Shown in pieces: positions 57,490 to 64,000 of a stretch of 64,000 nucleotides of DNA. Below the pieces are notes generated by a model, which worked only from the letters and a program-made list of their open reading frames with translations, ran no database searches and was not told the origin of the DNA. The stretch is from Nitratireductor sp. ZSWI3. GTDB taxonomy: Bacteria > Pseudomonadota > Alphaproteobacteria > Rhizobiales > Rhizobiaceae. The translations under genes were made by a program, and so were the position numbers. Numbering within the stretch: the stretch's first letter is position 1; the number at the start of each line of letters is the position of its first letter. The stretch spans positions 1 to 64,000 of the forward strand of contig NZ_JANKOF010000017.1 in NCBI RefSeq assembly GCF_024655565.1, given 5' to 3'.

Positions 57490-58779
57490 ATGGAAAGCAT
57501 GATTGCCCGGGACGCCATCGAGAAAGGCAATGCGCCGCGCGAGGGCGCTCTAAAGGCCGACTATGCTGCGCTCGGAGAGCGGCTCGACCGCCGCGGGATC
57601 GCCATCGACGCGATCCTGGCGAAGGTCGAGGCGTTCGGTGTCGCCATCCCGTCCTGGGGGGTGGGCACCGGCGGAACGCGTTTCGCCCGCTTTCCCGGTG
57701 CGGGCGAACCGCGCGACATCTTCGACAAGATCGAGGACTGCGCCGTCATCAACGACCTCACCCGCGCCACACCCACCGTCTCCCTGCACATCCCGTGGGA
57801 CAGGGCCGATCCGCAGCGTCTGCGGGAGACGGCCGCCCGTTTCGGGCTCGGCTTCGACGCAATGAACTCCAACACCTTCTCCGACGCCGAAGGCCAGGGA
57901 TTGTCCTACAAGTTCGGTTCGCTGTCGCATTGCGACGCAGCGGTGCGTCGCCAGGCGGTCGAGCACAATCTCGAATGCATCGAGATCGGCAGCAGGATCG
58001 GGGCGAAGGCACTGACGGTGTGGATCGGCGACGGCTCGAATTTTCCCGGCCAGGTGAACTTCGCCCGCGCCTTCGAGCGCTATCTGGAGTCCATGAAGGC
58101 GATCTATGCCGCCCTGCCGGACGATTGGCGCCTGTTCACCGAGCACAAGATGTACGAGCCGGCCTTCTACTCCACCGTCGTCCAGGACTGGGGCACCAAC
58201 TACATCATCGCCAGGGAGCTCGGCGACAAGGCCTACTGCCTGGTCGACCTCGGCCATCACGCCCCCAACGTCAACATCGAGATGATCGTCTCGCGGCTGA
58301 TCCAGTTCGGCAAGATGGGCGGCTTCCATTTCAACGACAGCAAATATGGCGACGACGACCTCGACGCGGGCTCCATCGATCCCTACCGGCTGTTCCTGGT
58401 CTTCAACGAGCTGGTCGATGCCGAACTGTCCGGCGCAGCCGATTTCGATCCCGCCCACATGCTCGACCAGAGCCACAACGTCACCGACCCGATCGAGAGC
58501 CTGATGCTCTCGGCCGCCGAGGTCCAGCGGGCCTATGCGGCCGCCCTGCTGGTCGACCGCGCGGCGCTGCAGGCCTATCAGGAAGACAACGACGCCCTGA
58601 TGGCGACGCAGACGCTGAAGGAGGCCTTCCGCACCGATGTCGGCCCGATCCTCGCCATGGCCCGCCTCAGAGCCGGCGGCGCCATCGATCCGATCGCCGT
58701 CTACCGCGAGAGCGGCTATCGCCGGAAGGTGGCTGCGGAACGACCGGCCGTCGCGGGCGGTGGCGGCGGCATCGTCTGA
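57490..58779 (+). CDS. rhaI: L-rhamnose isomerase RhaI
   Basis: This xylose-isomerase-like TIM barrel of 429 residues, similar to Pseudomonas stutzeri L-rhamnose isomerase, converts L-rhamnose to L-rhamnulose. Metal-site motifs are LFTEHKMYEPAFYST, CLVDLGHHAPN and GGFHFNDSKYGDDDLDAGSID. It is of the broad-specificity RhaI type found in rhizobia rather than E. coli RhaA. Lies 21 bases after the HAD gene and 24 bases before the mutarotase gene. Confidence 0.92.
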   Translation: MESMIARDAIEKGNAPREGALKADYAALGERLDRRGIAIDAILAKVEAFGVAIPSWGVGTGGTRFARFPGAGEPRDIFDKIEDCAVINDLTRATPTVSLHIPWDRADPQRLRETAARFGLGFDAMNSNTFSDAEGQGLSYKFGSLSHCDAAVRRQAVEHNLECIEIGSRIGAKALTVWIGDGSNFPGQVNFARAFERYLESMKAIYAALPDDWRLFTEHKMYEPAFYSTVVQDWGTNYIIARELGDKAYCLVDLGHHAPNVNIEMIVSRLIQFGKMGGFHFNDSKYGDDDLDAGSIDPYRLFLVFNELVDAELSGAADFDPAHMLDQSHNVTDPIESLMLSAAEVQRAYAAALLVDRAALQAYQEDNDALMATQTLKEAFRTDVGPILAMARLRAGGAIDPIAVYRESGYRRKVAAERPAVAGGGGGIV

Positions 58780-58803
58780 TACGGAACCGAAAGGAGAGAT
58801 CCC

Positions 58804-59121
58804 ATGCCCGAACGCATCGCCTTCCGGATGATCCTCGATCCCGGCCAGGCGGAGGAATACCGGAAGCGGCATGAGGCGATATGGCCGGAGATGACAGCCG
58901 CGCTGCGCGAGGCCGGCATCTGCGATTACACGATCTGGCTCGACCCGGAGACCAACCATCTGTTCGCCACGCTGCTGCGCAGCGACGACCACACGATGGA
59001 TGCGTTGCCGCAAACCGAGGTCAACCGCCGCTGGTGGGATTACATGGCCGACATCATGCAGCACGACGCGGACAACGCGCCGCTCGTCGTGCCGCTGCAG
59101 AACGTGTTCCGCATGGACTGA
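58804..59121 (+). CDS. rhaM: L-rhamnose mutarotase
   Basis: This 105-residue protein of the RhaM (YiiL; RhaU in rhizobia) family interconverts rhamnose anomers. The active-site His is in RKRHEAIWPEM, and the conserved Trp-Trp is in NRRWWDYMADIM. The length matches the family (about 104), and the position after rhaI is typical. Confidence 0.92.
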   Translation: MPERIAFRMILDPGQAEEYRKRHEAIWPEMTAALREAGICDYTIWLDPETNHLFATLLRSDDHTMDALPQTEVNRRWWDYMADIMQHDADNAPLVVPLQNVFRMD

Positions 59122-59219
59122 CCGCACCGGCGCATGGAACGCCGGTTTCCTGCAACCAGAAGCCGCTTCAGGGGGCGGCATACCGTTCCCGCCGGGAACG
59201 AAAACCGAAAGGCAAGACG

Positions 59220-59903
59220 ATGAAAGAAACGACCCTGCGCGAGGAGATGGTATCGATCTGCCGCCGCATGAATGCGAGCGGCATCAACCAGGGCACCGCC
59301 GGCAACCTGTCGGTGCGCACGAAGGACGGCTTCCTGATCACGCCCTCAGGGCTGCCGTACGAGATCATGACGCCCGCCGACATCGTCGAGATGGATTTCG
59401 ACGGCACCTATTCGGGCCGTCTCCCGTCCTCGGAATGGCGCTTCCATCGCGACATCCTCAGGGCCCGCGAAGACGTCAACGTGGTCCTGCACTGCCACTC
59501 GATCTATGCGACGACGCTTGCCTGCCATTACAAGACCATACCGAGCTTCCACTACATGACCGGCGTGGCCGGCGGCACGACGATCCGCTGCGCGAAATAC
59601 GCAACCTTCGGCACCCAGGCCTTGTCCGACAACGCGCTGGTGGCGCTCGAGGACCGTCTTGCCTGTCTGCTCGGTCAGCACGGCCAGATATCGCTCGGCA
59701 AGACGCTGGAATTCGCTCTTTGGCTGGCGATCGAGGTGGAGACCCTGTCGCGCATGTATGTCCATGCCCTCGCTCTCGGCGAACCGCCGATCCTGTCCGA
59801 CGAGGAGATGGCCCGCGTGATCGAGCAGATGAAGAGGATGAGCTACGGCCTCGCGCCGGACGCCGAAGGCATCAACGACACGCCGCGTCGGCGTGATGCT
59901 TGA
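59220..59903 (+). CDS. class II aldolase, fuculose-1-phosphate aldolase (FucA) type
   Basis: This third class II aldolase in the locus has 227 residues. FucA-like residues are visible: the catalytic Glu in PSSEWRFHRDIL, H-x-H in VVLHCHSIYATTLA, and the third His in LGQHGQISLGK. FucA cleaves L-fuculose-1-phosphate to DHAP and L-lactaldehyde; related aldolases also act on rhamnulose phosphate or tetrose/pentose phosphates. Start ATG at 59220 follows GGCAAGACG with a weak ribosome-binding site. It closes the rhamnose cluster. Confidence 0.85.
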   Translation: MKETTLREEMVSICRRMNASGINQGTAGNLSVRTKDGFLITPSGLPYEIMTPADIVEMDFDGTYSGRLPSSEWRFHRDILRAREDVNVVLHCHSIYATTLACHYKTIPSFHYMTGVAGGTTIRCAKYATFGTQALSDNALVALEDRLACLLGQHGQISLGKTLEFALWLAIEVETLSRMYVHALALGEPPILSDEEMARVIEQMKRMSYGLAPDAEGINDTPRRRDA

Positions 59904-59920
59904 CAAGGGAGGCGGGTTTT

Positions 59921-59940
59921 GCCCGGCCTTCAGGCCGGGC
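59921..59940. terminator. 8-bp GC hairpin after the rhamnose cluster
   Basis: GCCCGGCC pairs perfectly with GGCCGGGC around TTCA. It lies 18 bases after the last aldolase stop and overlaps the stop codon of the convergent gene. T-richness is limited to the four T's before the stem, so it acts better for the minus-strand gene, if at all. Confidence 0.45.
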
Positions 59941-60244
59941 CTTCCTCGCTCGAAAGGGCCAGGCAGCCGTTCTTGCGAAACGGCAGGACCATGAGCGCGC
60001 CGGAGGCATAAAGCCGGCGCACATAGTCGGGCCGATCGCTCGTCACGACCGCATAGTGCTTCTCCCAGCGCAGGATCCCGACATCGTCCGGCAGGTTCGC
60101 CGGGGTTCCGCCCGGCGGGTGCACGACGAAAGCGGCCGGCGCCTCGCCCGTGACGGCGAAGACGGCGGCGGACATCGCATAGACGAAGGCCAGCAGCGCC
60201 GCCAGGACCCCGATCGTTCTCGCAATGCCGGACAGTCTGCGCAT
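59930..60244 (-). CDS. hypothetical single-helix membrane-anchored protein
   Basis: This 104-residue protein begins with one hydrophobic helix (IGVLAALLAFVYAMSAAVFAV, residues about 11-31), followed by a periplasmic/extracytoplasmic domain of about 70 residues. I recognise no family. It lies 13 bases downstream of, and on the same strand as, the larger hypothetical at 60258, so they are likely co-transcribed. Confidence 0.55.
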   Translation of the reverse strand: MRRLSGIARTIGVLAALLAFVYAMSAAVFAVTGEAPAAFVVHPPGGTPANLPDDVGILRWEKHYAVVTSDRPDYVRRLYASGALMVLPFRKNGCLALSSEEGPA

Positions 60245-60257
60245 CGCCCGGTGCCAA

Positions 60258-61334
60258 TCAGTAGTCGAAAACGTGCTCGATGCCCGGATCGGCGATCGGC
60301 ATGGCGCGCAGGATATCGGCCAGGTCCCTGACCTTGACGGAGATGAGCACGCGTTCCGTGGCGAACCCGGCGCGCCGGAAACGCGTGATGAGATCTCCCT
60401 TCGGCAGGCTCTCGCCGGCGTCGCCCGGCGCCGCGGTCATCGTCAGCATGATGTCGTCATTGCCGGCTATCTCCTCGATCGTTCCGCCCGCCCGGGCGAT
60501 ATCCGACAGGATGTGCGTGAAACGGTCGTAGCGCGGCGTCTCGATGAGCACGCCGCCGGGCATCCGGTCGGCGATCGTCACGTCGTCGATGGCCGCCAGC
60601 CTCTCCTCCGGCAGCCCCGAGACGAGGGTGAAGATCGTCAGCTTCGCCTCACCCGTCGCGGTGACGGCGCTGGCGATGGCGCCCGCATAGGCGGTCTTCG
60701 CCTTCCATTCCGCCCCGAGCGCCAGGCGCCGCTCCCAGCCGCGGAGCGGCTCTTCGACCGGCGCTGCCCAGAGCGCATCGACGGATCGCTGGAAGGGGTA
60801 CTTGTACCACGGCACCTGCCGCAGGAAGGCCGCGTAGTCGGCCGCCATGTCGCGGGCGACGACGTCCTGCGGCGTCTTCTGCGTCCCGCGCCAGAGCGCG
60901 GCGAGCCGGCCGAGGGTTTCCTCATAGGCCGCCTTGAGGCCCATCTCCAGGGTGAAGCTGACGCCGATGGTGGCGATCGTCATGCGCGTCGCGCCGTCGG
61001 CGCCGCCATGGGCATCGGCGATCCGCGTCAGGGCACAATCGGCGACCCAGAAATCCCTGATCGCGGCCCAATAGTCGAAACGGTGCTCGTCGCCGGACTT
61101 CAGCGTCTCGGCGAGGCCGTCATACGCATAGACGATGTGCCATTCCGGGTAGGTCAGATAGGTGTTCGCTTCCGGCCTCTGCCTGTCGGGCTCCGTGATC
61201 AGCGGCTCATAGGCCTGCAGCTGCCGGTCGCCGTGGCAGAAGGCCTCCACATAGGCCGCGGGGCTGAGGAGGAGCACGACCAGCAGAAGCAGGATGCCGA
61301 GGACGACCGCAACACCCTTCAGGAGGCGGCGCAT
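60258..61334 (-). CDS. hypothetical membrane-anchored protein
   Basis: This 358-residue protein has an N-terminal helix (LLKGVAVVLGILLLLVVLLL) and a large soluble part with no family I can name. Notable segments are YLTYPEWHIVYAYDGLAETL, TIGVSFTLEMGLKAAYEETLG and WYKYPFQRSVDALW. Start 61334 overlaps the preceding membrane-protein stop by one base; the longer frame is a shadow. It is part of a four-gene minus-strand unit with a DUF-type membrane protein and a FAD oxidase. Confidence 0.68.
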   Translation of the reverse strand: MRRLLKGVAVVLGILLLLVVLLLSPAAYVEAFCHGDRQLQAYEPLITEPDRQRPEANTYLTYPEWHIVYAYDGLAETLKSGDEHRFDYWAAIRDFWVADCALTRIADAHGGADGATRMTIATIGVSFTLEMGLKAAYEETLGRLAALWRGTQKTPQDVVARDMAADYAAFLRQVPWYKYPFQRSVDALWAAPVEEPLRGWERRLALGAEWKAKTAYAGAIASAVTATGEAKLTIFTLVSGLPEERLAAIDDVTIADRMPGGVLIETPRYDRFTHILSDIARAGGTIEEIAGNDDIMLTMTAAPGDAGESLPKGDLITRFRRAGFATERVLISVKVRDLADILRAMPIADPGIEHVFDY

Positions 61335-61741
61335 CAGGGCGCCTCCCTGGCGAAGACCCGGCTCGCAAGGACCGCCGCCCCGCCGAGGAACAGATGCGGC
61401 AGGTTGGCGAGGATCTTGAAACCGAATGGCAGGTCGACGATCCCGTAATTGACGATGCCGAGATCGAGATAGCCGGACCCCGTGACGAGACCGAGCAGGC
61501 CGTCGGCGAAATAGAGGATGCCGAAGTAGAACAGGAAGGCGCGCGAGGCCCGCGCCGAAAGCCATGCCGCGATGGCCGCCCACAGGGCGGACAGGAGATG
61601 CAGGCTGTCGTCATAGATGTCGAGGGCGAAGATGCCGAAGGCACGGCCCTGCTCGTCCGTCAGCCCTGGAATGTAGTTCAGCGCCGCCGCGCCGAGCAAT
61701 GCCAGCGCGTAGAGGCCGGCGATCAGACGAAGCTTGGACAT
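61334..61741 (-). CDS. small four-helix membrane protein
   Basis: This 135-residue protein has four predicted membrane helices (LIAGLYALALLGAAAL, LLSALWAAIAAWL, FLFYFGILYFADGLLGL, LANLPHLFLGGAAVL). It resembles DUF4383-type proteins, whose function is unknown. It overlaps the next gene by one base and follows the FAD oxidase after 9 bases, so it is translationally coupled within that operon. Confidence 0.68.
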   Translation of the reverse strand: MSKLRLIAGLYALALLGAAALNYIPGLTDEQGRAFGIFALDIYDDSLHLLSALWAAIAAWLSARASRAFLFYFGILYFADGLLGLVTGSGYLDLGIVNYGIVDLPFGFKILANLPHLFLGGAAVLASRVFAREAP

Positions 61742-61750
61742 CGCATTTTC

Positions 61751-63265
61751 CTATATCTTCGAGAGATAGTTGTCCCAGAGGCCGTTGCGAAACAGGAGCT
61801 CCGGGTCGGCGGCCTTCTTGGCCGCCACGAACGAGGTCGCCCGCGGATAGGCACGCGTCAACTGGTCGATCCGCGCATGCGGCCTGTAGGGCAGATAGTA
61901 GCTGCCGCCGACGGCGATCACCCGCTCGATCAGGGCTTCGGTCATGCGGGCCATGTCGGCCTCGCCGCGCATGGTCTTTTCCTGCGAGAACAGCATCACG
62001 GCGGCGATGCGCGGCTCGTGCGCATAGGCGAGCACGCTGTCGCGATCCGTATCGACATAGCGCAGCGTGATGTTGAGAAGCTGCTGGTAGGAAGCCGGGA
62101 TCACCTCCTTGCAGGCTTCGACGAAATCGGCGAAGCGCGACGGCGACACGAAATACTCGTGCAGGATATCGGTGCGGGACGGGTCGCGATCGTCGAGCGT
62201 GATGACCGGCTCGTTCATCAGGCTGTTGCGGGTGGCGCTGCCGGCGATGCCCGGGTTGAGCGCGGCTTCCGTCCACCAACGGAAATGCTTCACCCCGTCC
62301 GAGCCGAGTTGCGCCCGGAAGATGTCGCGTGCCATGTAGCTCATGAAGCCCGATCCGCTGGCCGGCGGAATGTCGGACTGGTCTGCGACCGGTCGGTAGG
62401 TGATCAGCAGCGCATCGTCGAAGAAGCGGTCGAGCGAGACATCCATGCGGCCATAGGCCATCTCGATCGACGGGTCGGCGGCAAGAGCCTCGGCGAAGCG
62501 CTGGCCGAGGGCCTGCCCCGAAAGCCGCTCGAAGGTCGGAGCCAGAAGCGTGTTGGGCACCATGTCGAGCTCCAGGTCGGTGATGACACCGAACAGGCCG
62601 TAGCCGCCCATCGCGTGGTTGAAGAGATCGGCATTGTCGCTGCGCGAACAGGTGACGAGCGAGCCGTCGGCCGTGAGAAGCCTGAGCGAGCGCACCGTTG
62701 CGCCGCAGCCGCTGAAGGGCACAGGCCAGCCATGCGCATTGACCGAAAACGTGCTTGCCACGCCGAAATCGTTGTTGGACTGCATGACGGCCGGCGAGAA
62801 ACCGATCGCGTCGAGCCTGGCGATCACCGTCGACCAGCGTGTCCCTGCCGCGACCCGGTAGGTGCGCGCCGCCGTATCCGCCTCCAGCCATTCCTGGTCG
62901 AGGGTGAGCACGGTGCCGTTCCTCGCCAGGCTCTGCCCGCCCATGGAATGGCGGGCCGTGCTCGCCGTCAGCGGCCGGCCTTCGGCGCGCGCCTCGGCGA
63001 TCGCCGCGCGCAATCCGTCGATGACGGCGCTTTCAGGAGCCTGCCTCACCGTGATGTGCCGTATCACAGGGGTCGGCGACAATTCGCTGGCATCGTTCAG
63101 CAGGGTGGCCCCGCTGCCGGCCACCTCGGCGCTTGCCGGGAAGACCGGCCCGGAATGGTTCGACGGCATCAGGAAAGTGCGCCCGGCGACGGCGCCCGCA
63201 ATCGCCGCGCCGCCGACGACGACAGCCCTGCGCGTCAGTCCCGATCTGTTCTTCATTGAAGTCAT
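61751..63265 (-). CDS. Tat-exported FAD-linked oxidase (PCMH/aldonolactone-oxidase-like)
   Basis: This FAD-binding oxidoreductase of 504 residues has a PCMH-type FAD domain. The N terminus looks like a Tat signal (RSGLTRRAVVVGGAAIAGAVAG), so export is likely. The FAD-linkage region ARHSMGGQS with candidate His, the segment SNNDFGVASTFSVNAHG, and C-terminal GGSYYLPYRPHARID resemble D-arabinono-lactone-oxidase-like enzymes. The substrate is unknown; it may be a sugar or lactone. An ATG at 63256 is an equally possible start, and the frame opens at 63283. Confidence 0.82.
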   Translation of the reverse strand: MTSMKNRSGLTRRAVVVGGAAIAGAVAGRTFLMPSNHSGPVFPASAEVAGSGATLLNDASELSPTPVIRHITVRQAPESAVIDGLRAAIAEARAEGRPLTASTARHSMGGQSLARNGTVLTLDQEWLEADTAARTYRVAAGTRWSTVIARLDAIGFSPAVMQSNNDFGVASTFSVNAHGWPVPFSGCGATVRSLRLLTADGSLVTCSRSDNADLFNHAMGGYGLFGVITDLELDMVPNTLLAPTFERLSGQALGQRFAEALAADPSIEMAYGRMDVSLDRFFDDALLITYRPVADQSDIPPASGSGFMSYMARDIFRAQLGSDGVKHFRWWTEAALNPGIAGSATRNSLMNEPVITLDDRDPSRTDILHEYFVSPSRFADFVEACKEVIPASYQQLLNITLRYVDTDRDSVLAYAHEPRIAAVMLFSQEKTMRGEADMARMTEALIERVIAVGGSYYLPYRPHARIDQLTRAYPRATSFVAAKKAADPELLFRNGLWDNYLSKI

Positions 63266-63413
63266 GCCGTAGGAATCCCCCACTGAACGGCCACGCAGCT
63301 CGATGCGCGACGCCGCAAACAGCCGTGCAACTTAATGTTGATTGTCGGCCCGGGCAAACCGTCGGCCGCTTCATTCCTGTGGGTTTCCCGGCCGAAAACC
63401 GCGAAGCCGTGGC

Positions 63414-64000
63414 TCACTGCTGGCGCTGGATGCGGCTTTCGGGAACGGGGCACAGCGCGCCGCAATAGGCAACGCCGGGCAGGAGGTAGCGCAGGCAGCA
63501 GACCTTGCGGCGGCGTTGCCCCTCGCCGTCCAGGCCGGTGCGATTCATCAGGCCGAAGAAGGGATTGGCCGCCCCGTCGGCGCCGCGCGCATCATCGAGC
63601 AGCCGGTAGCCCTCATCCCGAAGGGCGGGATCGACGTGGGACGCCGCCTCGTCGATGGCCCAGGCGACATAGGGGGTGATGTTGTTCCACAACAGCTTCG
63701 GACTGACACCGGCATAGGCGTTGAGAAAGTCGATCACCGGCGCCGCATGGTCCTCGATGACCGGCCGCATGCGCCGATGGATGTCGCCGGTTCCGACCGG
63801 CCCGGTCCCGGTAACCAAGAAGCTTTTCGGCGTGCCGGCCTTCGTGTCGAAGACGATTCGCGTTTCGCCGAGCCCCAGCGGCATGGTCCGTTTCAGGACG
63901 AGGGCGCCGAGCGTCGCCGGTATGAAGAGCGCGCTGAAATAGTAGAGGCTCCACATGGAGATCACGATGCGCCGGTCCGCCCCCGGGGCTTTTTCGACGA
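63414..64000 (-). CDS. siderophore-iron reductase FhuF-like, partial (5' end beyond the window)
   Basis: The frame is open to the right edge and ends at 63414. It is related to FhuF, a [2Fe-2S] protein that reduces ferric siderophores. SMWSLYYFSALFIPATLGALV is the FhuF core start. The C terminus VCCLRYLLPGVAYCGALCPVP carries the characteristic C-C-x10-C-x3-C cluster motif. The part in view is about 195 residues; the N terminus is cut off. Possible iron-dependent control lies outside the window. Confidence 0.85.
   Translation of the reverse strand, partial: VEKAPGADRRIVISMWSLYYFSALFIPATLGALVLKRTMPLGLGETRIVFDTKAGTPKSFLVTGTGPVGTGDIHRRMRPVIEDHAAPVIDFLNAYAGVSPKLLWNNITPYVAWAIDEAASHVDPALRDEGYRLLDDARGADGAANPFFGLMNRTGLDGEGQRRRKVCCLRYLLPGVAYCGALCPVPESRIQRQQ

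Overview
The window is GC-rich, densely coded chromosomal DNA of an alphaproteobacterium, most likely a member of the Hyphomicrobiales (Rhizobiales) close to Phyllobacteriaceae or Rhizobiaceae. The evidence is a RIME-type palindromic repeat, rhizobial-style rha genes including a fused aldolase/dehydrogenase, Zur-type boxes of the rhizobial form, Opp/Dpp transporters in long ATGA-coupled operons, and codon usage that produces very long antisense shadow frames. The window edges cut a siderophore-reductase gene at the right end. No rRNA, tRNA, CRISPR array, prophage or complete insertion sequence was seen.

Layout. 0-3.2 kb: rsmI and yraN, a cytochrome P450, and csbD. 3.2-7.8 kb: a zinc island with aztD and znuA on the minus strand facing znuC-znuB-zur, with three Zur-like boxes. 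7.8-8.1 kb: a RIME element abutting a short MITE-like element. 8.1-20.9 kb: a HisD paralogue, a GNAT protein, a five-gene Opp-type transporter, a divergent 1124-residue hybrid kinase and a cytosolic GH20 hexosaminidase. This combination strongly resembles the Vibrio ChiS/chitobiose regulon. 21-30.7 kb: a second Opp/Dpp transporter interleaved with a COG3964-type amidohydrolase, then a Rid-family protein, a SelA-like PLP enzyme and an IclR regulator. 30.7-38.5 kb: a third Opp/Dpp transporter split around a divergent XRE-cupin regulator, with a GAF protein and an M24 peptidase. 38.5-40.8 kb: queC-queD-queE-queF behind a class I preQ1 riboswitch. 41-45 kb: metH with a palindromic operator. 45-59.9 kb: a large L-rhamnose locus (rhaD facing rhaR, then kinase, ABC transporter, extra aldolase, second kinase, HAD protein, rhaI, mutarotase and a fuculose-phosphate-type aldolase). 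59.9-64 kb: a poorly known set of membrane proteins with a Tat-type FAD oxidase, then a partial fhuF.

How it fits together. Most of the window is accessory scavenging metabolism: three oligomer transporters, each with its own regulator and its own intracellular enzymes (a hexosaminidase for GlcNAc oligomers, an amidohydrolase/PLP/Rid set for an acylated amino compound, a prolidase-like enzyme for peptides), followed by a deoxysugar locus. Housekeeping genes (rsmI, queuosine synthesis, metH) separate these blocks. The best candidates for new biology are the ChiS-like chitin-oligosaccharide regulon in an alphaproteobacterium, with its 9-bp-phased repeats in the divergent promoter, and the amidohydrolase/SelA-like/Rid pathway.
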